DNA of 64,000 nt from Cryobacterium glucosi. Lineage in GTDB: Bacteria > Actinomycetota > Actinomycetes > Actinomycetales > Microbacteriaceae. The position numbers were made by a program, and so were the translations under genes. This document shows, in pieces, positions 7,853-16,635 of this stretch. The notes beneath the pieces were generated by a model. The model made no database searches. It was not told the DNA's origin and was given only the letters and a program-made list of their open reading frames with translations. Position 1 is the first letter of the stretch, and each line of letters begins with the position of its first letter. The stretch covers positions 62,001-126,000 of the forward strand of contig NZ_SOFS01000015.1 of the NCBI RefSeq assembly GCF_004402235.1, in the 5' to 3' direction.

Positions 7853-8881
7853 ATGCCGTCCGTTACTGAGCCTACTGCCGCGTTTGTGTCCGGATTGCCC
7901 AAAGCGGAGCTGCATGTGCACCTCGAAGGCACCCTCGAACCCGACCTCAAACTCGCCCTCGCCACGCGCAACGGTGTCGATATCGGCCAGTCGACGGTCG
8001 AGGAGGTGCGCGCGAGCTATGCCTTCGACTCCCTCGCAAGCTTCCTCGCGGTGTACTACCCCGCGATGAACGTGCTGATCACCGAGCAGGACTTCTACGA
8101 CCTCGCCACCGCGTACTTCCGTCGCGCCTCCGCAGACGGGGTCCGCCACGTCGAGGCCTTCTTCGACCCGCAAGCGCACACGACGCGCGGCGTGCCCTTC
8201 GAGACCGTGATCACCGGACTGCACCGTGCTGCAGCGGATGCGGCCGGTTACGGTCTCTCCGCCGAGCTGATCCTCTGTTTCCTGCGTGACGCATCCGCCG
8301 AGAGCGCCCACGAGACCCTGCTGGCCGCCCTGCCCTACCGCGACCTGATCGTCGGCGTCGGGCTCGACTCCGACGAGCGCGGCAATCCCCCGGCGAAGTT
8401 CGCCGAGGTCTTCCGGCTCGCCCGTGAGGCCGGCCTCAGGCTCACGATGCACTGCGACATCGACCAGGTCGGCAGCATCGAGAACATCCGCCAGGTGCTC
8501 GGCGAGGTCAGGGTCGACCGGATTGACCACGGCACGAACATCCTCGAGGACCCGGCGCTCGTCGCCCTCGTCCGGGAACGCCGGATCGGCCTGACCTGCT
8601 GCCCGGTCTCGAACAGTTTCGTGACCTCGGACATGAAGGCGAGGGAGATCGTCGAGCTGCTCGGCCTCGGCGTGCTCGTCACCCTCAACTCCGACGACCC
8701 CGCGTACTTCGGGGCTTATGTCGCCGACACCTATACGGCATTCGCCCGGCAGGCCGGCATCGGCAGGGACGAGCTCGTCCAGCTGGCCCGGAACTCCTTC
8801 GAGGCGAGCTGGTTGTCCGACGCCGACCGACAGGGGTACCTCTCCGAGATCGACGCCTTCCTCGCGGCGAACCCGGCCTAG
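7853..8881 (+). CDS. Adenine/adenosine deaminase (AAH1-like)
   Basis: 342 aa, amidohydrolase fold. It probably deaminates adenine (to hypoxanthine) or a related aminopurine, feeding xanthine dehydrogenase. Metal ligands H21 and H23 (ELHVHLEGTLEP), H226 (RIDHG) and D281 (NSDDPAYFG) are present. LEPDLKLALATRN, DPQAHTTRG and LNSDDPAYFGAY look more like fungal adenine deaminases than classical adenosine deaminases. The HAGE motif, which carries the metal-binding His and catalytic Glu, is instead H200-C-D-I-D, so the usual Glu is missing. The ATG at 7853 has AAAAGGAG just upstream; an earlier in-frame start has no ribosome site. Aminopurine deaminase is fairly sure, exact substrate not. Confidence 0.8.
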   Translation: MPSVTEPTAAFVSGLPKAELHVHLEGTLEPDLKLALATRNGVDIGQSTVEEVRASYAFDSLASFLAVYYPAMNVLITEQDFYDLATAYFRRASADGVRHVEAFFDPQAHTTRGVPFETVITGLHRAAADAAGYGLSAELILCFLRDASAESAHETLLAALPYRDLIVGVGLDSDERGNPPAKFAEVFRLAREAGLRLTMHCDIDQVGSIENIRQVLGEVRVDRIDHGTNILEDPALVALVRERRIGLTCCPVSNSFVTSDMKAREIVELLGLGVLVTLNSDDPAYFGAYVADTYTAFARQAGIGRDELVQLARNSFEASWLSDADRQGYLSEIDAFLAANPA

Positions 8882-8884
8882 CCG

Positions 8885-8901
8885 GGACCGGAGGCCGGTC
8901 C
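8885..8901 (+). terminator. Hairpin after the deaminase gene
   Basis: GGACCGG (8885-8891) and CCGGTCC (8895-8901) form a perfect 7-bp stem with a 3-nt loop, starting 3 bp after the deaminase stop. It is a plausible GC-rich terminator without a T-run, separating the deaminase from the allantoinase operon. Confidence 0.45.
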
Positions 8902-9089
8902 GGCCCGCGAAACCGGTCCCGCAGAACCCTGCCAGGGAGGCGCGGCGGGGCCCGTATTACGGACAACCGTCCGGCGTGTGACGATCGCGTTTCAAGAGTC
9001 CCGATTGGCACCCCGCGGTCCTCACCAGGGTGTTTGCTAGACCATCTGGCCAGCGTCACGGCCTGAGATTCCAGCAGGCAGGAGGACAG

Positions 9090-10538
9090 ATGCGCGAACG
9101 AGTCGACCGGGTGATCCGGGCGGACGCCGTGCTCACGCCTGCCGGCTTCGTGCGCGGGGCGGTGACGATCACGGGCGGGATCGTCACCGCGATCCTGCCG
9201 ATCGACGAACCTGTCGAGACCCGGCCGATCGCTGACTCCGGCCTGTCCGACGGGGCGGCCACGGACATCCGCCTGCCGAGCGGGCGCGTGCTTCTGCCCG
9301 GTCTCGTCGACACCCACGTGCACGTCAACGAGCCAGGTCGCACGGACTGGGAGGGCTTCGCGAGCGCCACCCGCGCCGCCGCGGCCGGCGGGGTCACGAC
9401 GGTGATCGACATGCCGCTCAACAGCATCCCGCCGACGACGACGGTCAGCGGCCTCGACCTCAAGCGTGCGGCCGCCGGCCCGCAGGCGAGCGTCAACGTC
9501 GGCTTCTGGGGCGGGGCGGTCCCCGGCAACCTCGGCACCCTGCGCGAGCTGCACTCAGCCGGTGTATTCGGGTTCAAGGCCTTCCTCTCCCCCTCCGGCG
9601 TCGAGGAGTTCCCCGCGCTCTCCTCCGCGGAACTCCTCGCGGCCGCCGCCGAGATCTCCGCATTCGGCGGCCTGCTGCTCGTGCACGCCGAAGACCCCGC
9701 CGAACTCGACGCGGCCCCGCCGGCCACCGGGCGCTCCTACGCCGGCTTCCTCGCGAGCCGCCCGCCGCAGGCCGAAGCGAGCGCGATCGACCGCGTGATC
9801 GACGCGGTCCGCCGCACGGGCGTGAGCGCGCACATCCTGCACCTTTCGGCGGGCGCCGCGCTGCCGCGGCTGCGGGCGGCACGGGCAGAGGGACTGCCGA
9901 TCACGGTCGAGACCTGCCCGCACTACCTGTCCTTCGCCGCGGAACAGATCCCGGACGGAGCGACGGCCTTCAAGTGCTGCCCGCCGATCCGGGACGCCGC
10001 CAACCGCGAGCTGCTCTGGGCCGGCCTGCTCGACGGCACGATCGACCTCGTCGCCTCCGACCACTCGCCAGCGACCCGGGAGCTCAAGCTCGGCCACGGC
10101 GGCGACTTCGGCCTCGCCTGGGGCGGGATCTCCGGCCTCGAGCTGAGCCTGCCCGCGGTCTGGACGGCCGCCGGCGCGGCCGGGATCGGCCTCGACCGGG
10201 TGATCGGCTGGATGTCGACCGCGACGGCGCGCTTCGCGGGGCTCACCGGCAAGGGGATCATCCGGCCGGGGGCGGATGCCGACCTCGTCTCCTTCGCGCC
10301 GGAGGAGTCGTTCACGGTCGACGTCGGCGCCCTGCAGCACAAGAACCCGGTGAGCGCGTTCGACGGCGCGACGCTCAGGGGACGGGTGCACGGCACCTGG
10401 CTCGCCGGCGCGCTCGTGCACGACACCGGGGCGGGTAACGGGATCACGTCGCCCGCGGCATCCGCCCGCCCGGAACACCCTCCCCGGGGCGCCCTGCTCC
10501 GCCGCCCGGCGCCCACGCGCCCGGCCCCCACGCCCTGA
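9090..10538 (+). CDS. allB: Allantoinase
   Basis: 482 aa, cyclic amidohydrolase family. It opens the hydantoin ring of allantoin to give allantoate. The binuclear metal site is visible: GLVDTHVHVNEPGRTDWEGF near residue 75, the lysine in GVFGFKAFLSPSGV, the HAE of LLVHAEDP, ILHLSAG, and the Asp in LVASDHSPATRELK. The ATG at 9090 follows GGAGG at 9081-9084. The last 30 residues are Pro/Arg rich and extend beyond the conserved fold. It leads a plus-strand set with uricase and guanine deaminase. Confidence 0.93.
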   Translation: MRERVDRVIRADAVLTPAGFVRGAVTITGGIVTAILPIDEPVETRPIADSGLSDGAATDIRLPSGRVLLPGLVDTHVHVNEPGRTDWEGFASATRAAAAGGVTTVIDMPLNSIPPTTTVSGLDLKRAAAGPQASVNVGFWGGAVPGNLGTLRELHSAGVFGFKAFLSPSGVEEFPALSSAELLAAAAEISAFGGLLLVHAEDPAELDAAPPATGRSYAGFLASRPPQAEASAIDRVIDAVRRTGVSAHILHLSAGAALPRLRAARAEGLPITVETCPHYLSFAAEQIPDGATAFKCCPPIRDAANRELLWAGLLDGTIDLVASDHSPATRELKLGHGGDFGLAWGGISGLELSLPAVWTAAGAAGIGLDRVIGWMSTATARFAGLTGKGIIRPGADADLVSFAPEESFTVDVGALQHKNPVSAFDGATLRGRVHGTWLAGALVHDTGAGNGITSPAASARPEHPPRGALLRRPAPTRPAPTP

Positions 10539-10578
10539 ATCCCCACCCTTCCCCACCCACCAGAAGGAGCACCACCCG

Positions 10579-11484
10579 ATGTCGATCATCCTCGGACCCA
10601 ACCGGTACGGAAAAGCGGAAAACCGGGTTGTGCGCATCTACCGCGACTCCCCCCGGCACGAGATCCACGACATCAGCGTCTCGACCGCGCTCCGCGGCGA
10701 CTTCGCCAGTGCGCACCTCGCGGGCGACCAGCTGAACGTGCTGCCGACCGACACCCAGAAGCAGACCGCATACTCCTTCGCGAAAGAGAAGGGGCTGCTC
10801 TCGATCGAGAACTACGGCCTCGACCTCGCCGCCCACTTCGTCGACACGGTCGAGCCCGTGCACACCGCCAGGGTCGAGATCGAGGAGTTCGCCTGGCAAC
10901 GGGTTCTCATCGACGGCAGTGAGCACGACCACACCTGGGTGCGGCGCGGCCAGGAGGTGCGCACGGCGGCGATCACGGTCGAGGGCAGGGGCGCTGACCG
11001 GCGCACCTGGGTGGTCGGCGGGCTCAAGGACCTCGTGATCCTCAAGTCGACGGGCTCCGAGTTCGCCGGCTTCATGCAGGATCCGTACACGCTCCTGCAG
11101 CCGACCTCCGACCGGGTGATGGCGACCTCGCTCACGGCCGGCTGGCGTTTTTCGACGACGGATGTCGATTGGGAGGCCACCTACGACGGCATCAAGCAGG
11201 TGCTCGTCAGCCAGTTCGCGACCGTGCACTCCCTGGCCCTGCAGCAGACCCTCTACGAGATGGGCCGGGCCGTGCTCGAGGCCTTTCCCGTGGTCGCCGA
11301 GGTGCGCCTGTCCGCCCCGAACAAGCACCACTTCCTCTACGACCTCTCCCCCTTCGGCGTGGCCAACGACAACGAGGTGTACCACGCGGCCGACCGCCCG
11401 TACGGGCTGATCCAGGCGACCGTGCTGCACGACGACGCCGCGGACGCAGGTCCCGCCTGGGACTCGTACACGGGGCTCGTCTAG
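10579..11484 (+). CDS. Urate oxidase (uricase)
   Basis: 301 aa, normal family length. It oxidises urate to 5-hydroxyisourate with O2 and no cofactor. Family landmarks are GPNRYGKAENRVVRIYRD at the N-terminus (with the Lys of the catalytic dyad), VLPTDTQKQTAYSFAKEKG with the active-site Thr, and NKHHFLYDLSPFG near the C-terminus. A strong AAGGAG precedes the ATG. It is 40 bp after allantoinase and probably co-transcribed with it. The product is handled by the fused UraD-UraH protein at 13603-14598. Confidence 0.95.
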   Translation: MSIILGPNRYGKAENRVVRIYRDSPRHEIHDISVSTALRGDFASAHLAGDQLNVLPTDTQKQTAYSFAKEKGLLSIENYGLDLAAHFVDTVEPVHTARVEIEEFAWQRVLIDGSEHDHTWVRRGQEVRTAAITVEGRGADRRTWVVGGLKDLVILKSTGSEFAGFMQDPYTLLQPTSDRVMATSLTAGWRFSTTDVDWEATYDGIKQVLVSQFATVHSLALQQTLYEMGRAVLEAFPVVAEVRLSAPNKHHFLYDLSPFGVANDNEVYHAADRPYGLIQATVLHDDAADAGPAWDSYTGLV

Positions 11485-11512
11485 GTGGTCATTTTCGTTG
11501 CGGGTCCGCCCG

Positions 11513-11518
11513 TACGAT
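11513..11518 (+). promoter_or_regulatory. -10 element for leaderless guanine deaminase transcript
   Basis: TACGAT is followed after exactly 7 bases by the ATG at 11526. No Shine-Dalgarno precedes that ATG. The same arrangement is seen at 14650-14655, 33222-33227 and 31702-31707, consistent with transcription starting at or next to the A of ATG. Confidence 0.5.
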
Positions 11519-11525
11519 GGCTGTG

Positions 11526-12992
11526 ATGAGCACCCCCGCGCCGGCGTCTGCGGCCTCCCCCGATCCGTCGGCCGTTCCCACGCCGACCGCCCACGTCTAT
11601 CGCGGCCACGTCTTCCACATCGCGGGATCCCCGGTGGTCGCCGACGCCCGGGAGCACCTCGTCTCCCTGCCCGACGGCGCCCTCGTCACCGGTGCGGACG
11701 GCAGAATCGCCTGGGTCGGGCCATTCGCCGCTCTTCCGGCCGCGTTCCGCGACCACCCGGTGACGGACAACCGCGGCGGGTTCATCCTGCCCGGCTTCGT
11801 CGACACCCACCTGCACTACCCGCAGACCTACTCGACCGACGCCTACGGCGGCGGCCAGCTGCTCGAGTGGCTCGACAACTGCGTGTTCCCCGCCGAGACC
11901 CGGCTGCGCGACCCCGAGTTCGCGGCGCGCATCGCCCGCGACTTCACCCGGCGACGGGTCGCGGCCGGCACCACGAGCGCCCTCGTCTTCGGGTCGGCGT
12001 TCCCGCACGCCCAGGATGCACTTTTCGCCGAGAGCCAGGCCGCCGGGCTCCGCCTGGTCAGCGGCCGCGGGGTGCAGACCGTCGGGTCGGGCCCTGCCGG
12101 CGCGCTCCTGACCGGCGAGGCCGAGGCCCTCGACCTGATCGGGGCCGAGATCGATCGCTGGCACGCCGTCGACACCGGCGACCCCGCGACGGCGCTGCTG
12201 CAGGTCGCGGTCGTGCCCCGGTTCAGCCTCTCGGTGACCCCGAAGACCCTCGCCGGCCTCGGCGAACTCTACGACGACGCGCGCGAGCGCGGCGTGTACT
12301 TCCACTCGCACCTCAACGAGAACAACCGGCCCGGCACCGGCGAGATCGACGCCGTGAAGGCGGTGTACGGGGTCGACACCTACCTCGACACCTACGACGG
12401 GATGTTCCTGCCGGGGTCGAAGCGGGGCGGGTCGAGCCTGCTCGGTCGGCGCAGCATCCTCGCCCACGCCGTGCACTGCGAGGATGCCGAGCTCGCCAGG
12501 CTCGCCGAGACCGGCACCTCGGTGGCGCACTGCCCGACCTCACAGCAGTTCCTCGGTTCCGGGACGATGCCGTGGCTGCGTACGACCTCGTTCGGCGTGA
12601 ACGTCGCGATCGGCTCGGACATCGGCGCCGGCGACGAGTGGCTGGTCTCGCGGGTGCTCAACGACTGCTTCAAGGTACACCTGTCGGAGCCGGGCGACGC
12701 CGGTCTCTCGCTCGACCCCGCCGCGCTGCTCTTCACCGGCACCCTTGCCGGCGCCCGCGCCCTCGACATGGAGGCCAGGTTCGGCAACTTCGACGTGGGC
12801 AAGGACGCCGACTTCCTGCTCATCGAACCGGACCGCTGGGAGCCGCTTGCGACCGTCCTGAACCGTGGCATCCGGGCAGACGACGAGCGGATGGCCACGG
12901 ACCAGACCCTCTTCGCCCTGCTGCTCGCGCTCCGCCAGCCCGCGATCACGGGAGTGTTCGTGCGTGGACGCCGCGTGCTCGCCCCCGAGTAG
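11526..12992 (+). CDS. guaD: Guanine deaminase
   Basis: 488 aa, amidohydrolase family. It converts guanine to xanthine, feeding xanthine dehydrogenase. Zn-site motifs are FVDTHLHYPQTYSTDAYGGGQLLEWL (the PQ..S/T pattern is typical of guanine deaminases), HSHLNENNRPGTGEID, LAHAVHCEDAEL and the late Asp in AIGSDIGAGDEW. The ATG at 11526 fits a leaderless promoter; an in-frame ATG at 11517 would add three residues but lies within the -10. The gene begins 41 bp after uricase. Confidence 0.93.
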   Translation: MSTPAPASAASPDPSAVPTPTAHVYRGHVFHIAGSPVVADAREHLVSLPDGALVTGADGRIAWVGPFAALPAAFRDHPVTDNRGGFILPGFVDTHLHYPQTYSTDAYGGGQLLEWLDNCVFPAETRLRDPEFAARIARDFTRRRVAAGTTSALVFGSAFPHAQDALFAESQAAGLRLVSGRGVQTVGSGPAGALLTGEAEALDLIGAEIDRWHAVDTGDPATALLQVAVVPRFSLSVTPKTLAGLGELYDDARERGVYFHSHLNENNRPGTGEIDAVKAVYGVDTYLDTYDGMFLPGSKRGGSSLLGRRSILAHAVHCEDAELARLAETGTSVAHCPTSQQFLGSGTMPWLRTTSFGVNVAIGSDIGAGDEWLVSRVLNDCFKVHLSEPGDAGLSLDPAALLFTGTLAGARALDMEARFGNFDVGKDADFLLIEPDRWEPLATVLNRGIRADDERMATDQTLFALLLALRQPAITGVFVRGRRVLAPE

Positions 12993-13030
12993 CGCGGCCC
13001 CGCCCCGCGGCACCGAGCTCCCGGCGCCGA

Positions 13031-13444
13031 TCAGGGCTCGGGGTGCTCCTTCTCGAGGGCATTCGCGAGCGCGATCGAGAACGCGGCAATGAGCACGAGG
13101 AAACGAATGGTCGCCGTCCCGTCGTTGTGGCCGGTCGCGACCATCCCGATCACGTCGAGTCCGGACCAGGCCAGCGCCACCACGCCGACACCTGCGAATG
13201 CCCGGCTCCCGAGTGCCCGGTCACGAGCGTCGCGGTATTCGAAGGTGCCGATCCGGTCCCTGTCCCGTGCGGTGGCCCGGCGGGCATAGCGGGCGACGCC
13301 GACCCAGAACACCGCGGCCCCGAGGAGGGCGAACGCGCCGGCCACGTTGCCCTGAAGCGCAGCGATGACGGCACCGATCAGTATGGCGCATGCGATGAGG
13401 GTGTTGGCCGGTGAGACCGGCAGTCGTTCCCGGATCCTGGACAC
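13031..13444 (-). CDS. Small membrane protein of unknown function
   Basis: 137 aa, not recognised. Two adjacent hydrophobic helices (about residues 12-28 and 33-50) are followed by a charged Arg/Asp stretch (RYARRATARDRDRIGTFEYRDARDR), then two more hydrophobic stretches (about 75-95 and 108-128) and a charged KEHPEP tail. The GTG at 13444 was chosen because AGGAGG lies 6 bases upstream; the longer frame has no ribosome site. It sits between purine genes on the opposite strand to guanine deaminase, with no evident functional link. Confidence 0.6.
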   Translation of the reverse strand: MSRIRERLPVSPANTLIACAILIGAVIAALQGNVAGAFALLGAAVFWVGVARYARRATARDRDRIGTFEYRDARDRALGSRAFAGVGVVALAWSGLDVIGMVATGHNDGTATIRFLVLIAAFSIALANALEKEHPEP

Positions 13445-13602
13445 GAGCACCTCCTGAAACACTGGTCGGGCCGAACTTCGGCACGCATCACCGCACGTGC
13501 GAACGAGTGAGGACACCGACCCCGCCAGTCTCTCATCCGGCGGTCGTCCCGGATGACTGTGGCCGGTCAGGGGCGGGCAGACGCCTCGGTCAGCCGCTCG
13601 GG

Positions 13603-14598
13603 TCAGCTGCCGCGGTACGTCGAGTACGCGAAGGGGCTGAGCAACAGCGGCACGTGATAGTGCTCGGCCGGGTCGGTCAGGTCGATGGTCACCGAGACTT
13701 CCGGGTACAGGGTCGGCTGGCCGGTTCCGGCGAAGTAGCGCCCGGTGTCGAAGGTGAGGCGGTACCGACCGGCGGGGAGATCGACGGGACCGAGCATGGA
13801 GACCCGGCCGTCGGCATCCGTGCCGGCGTTCGCGAGCACGTGCCAGCCGGTCTCGAGCTTCCGCTCGAGCTCGACGGGAACCCCGGCTGCGGGCCGGCCG
13901 GACACGGCGTCGAGGACGTGGGTCGTGATGCGGCTTCGGGGAGTCGCGGTCGCGGCGGCGGTCGCGGCGGCGGAAGGGGTCGCCGGAGCGATCGTGGTGC
14001 CGGCGGCCGCCGTCGCGGCGACGACGTCGGCGACCACGCTCGCGACGAGATCCTCGGAGTCCGGCGAGTCGGCGGCGCCGTTCCGGGCGGCCCGCTCGGC
14101 GGCGAGGCGTTCTGCGACGGTTCCGGCGAGCGTGGCCAGCCGGAGCAGGGCGATGTCGCGCAGTTCGGTGCCGACGATCTTCAACTCGGCGGCGTCGTCG
14201 AGCGCGAGGCGCCGGTGCAGTTCGGCGAGGATCTCGGTGCGCGACCGGCCGGCTGCGCGGATCAGGAAGACCCGGCCGAACCGCTCCTCGTACGCCCGGT
14301 TGCCCTCGGCGATGGCCGCGGCGAGGGTGGAGTCTGCGGCGTCGGCGGATGACTGCTCGCTGCGGGAGAACCGCGCGGCCTGCGAGTCTCCCCGCGGGGT
14401 CTCGCCGATCCGCGGGTGCGCGGACAGCGCTTCGTCGATCTCGCTGCGGCTGAGCGGTGTCGCGGCCGTGCGGGCGGCGGCGAGCAGGGCGGCTGCCGAA
14501 TCGAACGGTGACTGCGACGCGACCTCGTCGACCCAGCGGGGTACGGCCAGGCAGGTCAGGAGCGCCTCGCGAAGCTCAGGTGTCGACATCCTCTTCAT
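13603..14598 (-). CDS. Bifunctional OHCU decarboxylase / 5-hydroxyisourate hydrolase fusion
   Basis: 331 aa. It turns the unstable uricase product into S-allantoin: HIU hydrolysis, then OHCU decarboxylation. Residues 1-170 are the UraD part, with H61 in SAHPRIGE, E81 in RSEQSSA, and IVGTELRDIALLRL. Residues 175-220 are an Ala/Thr/Pro-rich linker. Residues 222-331 are the transthyretin-like UraH part, with H227 in TTHVLD and the C-terminal YHVPLLLSPFAYSTYRGS ending in the family's YRG(S/T) signature. The order (UraD first) means the second reaction's domain is N-terminal. The ATG at 14598 has GAGGAGA upstream. Confidence 0.92.
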   Translation of the reverse strand: MKRMSTPELREALLTCLAVPRWVDEVASQSPFDSAAALLAAARTAATPLSRSEIDEALSAHPRIGETPRGDSQAARFSRSEQSSADAADSTLAAAIAEGNRAYEERFGRVFLIRAAGRSRTEILAELHRRLALDDAAELKIVGTELRDIALLRLATLAGTVAERLAAERAARNGAADSPDSEDLVASVVADVVAATAAAGTTIAPATPSAAATAAATATPRSRITTHVLDAVSGRPAAGVPVELERKLETGWHVLANAGTDADGRVSMLGPVDLPAGRYRLTFDTGRYFAGTGQPTLYPEVSVTIDLTDPAEHYHVPLLLSPFAYSTYRGS

Positions 14599-14649
14599 GG
14601 CAGTTCTCCTCGTCCTGGTCCAGCCTAGAGTGCCCGTGGCGAGAGCGCA

Positions 14650-14655
14650 TACGAT
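14650..14655 (+). promoter_or_regulatory. -10 element for leaderless MocA-like transcript
   Basis: TACGAT ends 7 bases before the ATG at 14663, identical in sequence and spacing to the element in front of guanine deaminase. It lies in the 64-bp divergent gap between the uraD-uraH fusion and this gene. Confidence 0.5.
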
Positions 14656-14662
14656 GGCGGGC

Positions 14663-15340
14663 ATGGTGAATGCAGACGCAGCGCGCGACCGGGCGGATGC
14701 CGGGAAAGCCCCGGTCGCGGGGCTTGTGCTGGCAGCGGGGGCCGGTTCCCGGTTCGGGCAACCGAAGGCGCTCGTGCGCGGGGCCGACGGTGTGCCGTGG
14801 CTCGTACGGACCGTCCGCGTGCTCCGCGCGGCGGGTTGCTCGCCCGTCATCGTCGTGCTCGGAGCCGAGGGTGCCGCGGCCGCCGCTCTGCTTACCGAGG
14901 CGGGTCTGATCGACGCGGCGGCCCCTGCGGTTGCCTGCCCCGACCGTGCGACGGTCGTCGTTCATGCCGCCGACTGGGCAGAAGGGCTGTCGGCGTCGCT
15001 GCACGCGGGAATCGACACGGTCCTCGGTCTCGCCGGAGCCGTGGGCGCCGTTGCGGTCGTTCCCGTGGACGTCCCCGACCTCGACGCCGCAACGGTCGCG
15101 CGGGTGCTCGACGCTGACGCGGGCGTGACCCCGGATAGCCTGAGGCAGGCCGTTTTCGGCGGCCGGCCGGGGCATCCGGTGCTGATCGGGCGCGCGCACT
15201 GGGAACCGCTGCGGGCGCAGCTCACCGGCGACACCGGGGCGCGGCCCTATCTGCTCGCCCACGGCGTGCTCCCTGTCGAATGCGGCGACCTCACGACGGG
15301 CGCCGACGTCGACACGCTCCCCGGCGTGCCAGAGGCATGA
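14663..15340 (+). CDS. MocA-like molybdenum cofactor cytidylyltransferase
   Basis: 225 aa nucleotidyltransferase. The GlcNAc-1-P-uridylyltransferase-like fold is shown by GLVLAAGAGSRFGQPKALV (NTP-binding loop and Lys) and VVPVDVPDLDAATV (metal-binding Asp). This pattern is typical of MocA, which adds CMP to molybdopterin to make the MCD cofactor used by xanthine dehydrogenase. That fits the position inside the purine cluster and the existence of a separate MobA at 36421-37155 for the guanine form. The ATG at 14663 fits a leaderless promoter; an ATG at 14654 would add three residues. Confidence 0.75.
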   Translation: MVNADAARDRADAGKAPVAGLVLAAGAGSRFGQPKALVRGADGVPWLVRTVRVLRAAGCSPVIVVLGAEGAAAAALLTEAGLIDAAAPAVACPDRATVVVHAADWAEGLSASLHAGIDTVLGLAGAVGAVAVVPVDVPDLDAATVARVLDADAGVTPDSLRQAVFGGRPGHPVLIGRAHWEPLRAQLTGDTGARPYLLAHGVLPVECGDLTTGADVDTLPGVPEA

Positions 15341-15354
15341 CGGCGGCGAGGTGA

Positions 15355-16635
15355 CTACCGGGCCGGGTAGTCTGCGGCGAGGGCTCGGACGGCGGCCTCG
15401 AGGGCGTCAACGGCGAGGGCGACGTCGGCCGAGGTGACCGACTCGTCCGGGTGGTGACTGATGCCGCCGGCACAGCGCACGAAGAGCATGCCGACGTCGG
15501 TGATCGCGGCGATCGCCATCGCGTCGTGACCGGCGATCGAGGGCAGCTCGCGCGGGGCCGGCTCGGCCGGGGCCTCCGCGCCACCCTCGGTCGAGCGGAT
15601 GCCCGCCGCAATCGCCGCACGCAACCGCGGCGAGCAGGCCACGGCGGCCGCCTCGTGAACCTGGTTGCTGTCGAGATGCAGGGCGCGTGTGGCGCAGATG
15701 TCGGTGAGGGCGGCCTCGATCAGGGTCCAGCCCCTGTCGCGGTCGGCGTCGTCCGGCGCACGCAGGTCGAGGCTGAACTCGACCTTCCCTGGGATGACGT
15801 TGACGGCGTCCGGAAACACCCTCAGGTGGCCGACGGTCGCGGTGAGACCCTCGGCGCGGGCGATGCGTTCGATCGTGGTGATGCACTCCGCGGCCCCGGC
15901 GAGGGCGTCGCGGCGGCGGGGCCACGGGGTCCCGGAGTGCCCGGCAGACCCGGTGACCGTCAACAGGAAGCGACGGGCCCCTGCGATCCCGGTCACGACG
16001 CCGAGGGCGCGGTTCTCCTCCTCGAGCACGGGCCCCTGCTCGATGTGGGCCTCGAGGTAGCCGACGAGTTCCTGTGGGGCGCGGGCGGCGTCGCCGACCT
16101 TGGCGGGGTCGAGCCCGAAGGCGGCGAATGCCTCGCGGAGGCTCGTGCCGCTCGCGTCGCGCAGGTCCCACCAGGACTCGAGCCAGGTGCCGGCGACGGC
16201 CCGGCTGCCGAGCAGGGTCGTGCCGAAGCGGGTGCCCTCCTCGTCGCCGAATGCGGCGATCTCGAGGGCGAACGGCAGCGGGCGGCCGGAGGCGGCGATC
16301 CGCCCGGCGACCGTGATGGCCACGAGCACGCCGAGGATGCCGTCGTAGCGGCCCGCCGCGCGCACGGTGTCGAGGTGGGAGCCGAGCATCAGGGCCGGAA
16401 GCCCGCGGGTGCGGCCGGAGAGCCGTGCGCACTGGTTGCCCGCGGCATCCTGCCAGGTGGTGAGTCCGGCAGCGGCCATCCAGCCGGCGACCCGGTAGTT
16501 GACGGCGGCGTGCTCCGCGGAGAGGTAGGTCCGCTCGATCCCGTCGGTGAGGGACGAGTGCCGGGCGAGTTCCTCGCACCGGGCGAGGATCACGGCCGCG
16601 TCGGCATCCGACACCGTCGGCACCGCCGCCGTCAT
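15355..16635 (-). CDS. allC: Allantoate amidohydrolase (M20 family)
   Basis: 426 aa. It hydrolyses allantoate to ureidoglycine, CO2 and NH3 using a dinuclear metal centre. Ligands and catalytic residues are H87 (GSHLDT), D98 (RYDG), the Glu pair at 132-133 (GDEEG), the His in EAHIEQGP and the late His in GGISHHPDE. The dimerisation-domain residues GSAGHSGT and NVIPG are present. It could also be a related N-carbamoyl-amino-acid or ureidoglycolate amidohydrolase, but the cluster favours allantoate. Its ATG overlaps the aminotransferase stop (ATGA), making it the last gene of the minus-strand operon that starts with the formamidase gene. Confidence 0.87.
   Translation of the reverse strand: MTAAVPTVSDADAAVILARCEELARHSSLTDGIERTYLSAEHAAVNYRVAGWMAAAGLTTWQDAAGNQCARLSGRTRGLPALMLGSHLDTVRAAGRYDGILGVLVAITVAGRIAASGRPLPFALEIAAFGDEEGTRFGTTLLGSRAVAGTWLESWWDLRDASGTSLREAFAAFGLDPAKVGDAARAPQELVGYLEAHIEQGPVLEEENRALGVVTGIAGARRFLLTVTGSAGHSGTPWPRRRDALAGAAECITTIERIARAEGLTATVGHLRVFPDAVNVIPGKVEFSLDLRAPDDADRDRGWTLIEAALTDICATRALHLDSNQVHEAAAVACSPRLRAAIAAGIRSTEGGAEAPAEPAPRELPSIAGHDAMAIAAITDVGMLFVRCAGGISHHPDESVTSADVALAVDALEAAVRALAADYPAR

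Noticed and set aside
8882-9089. Small gene or RNA between the deaminase and allantoinase genes
   Set aside because: The 208-bp gap has a 7-bp-stem hairpin and weak repeats but no ORF with a ribosome site and no recognisable RNA fold.
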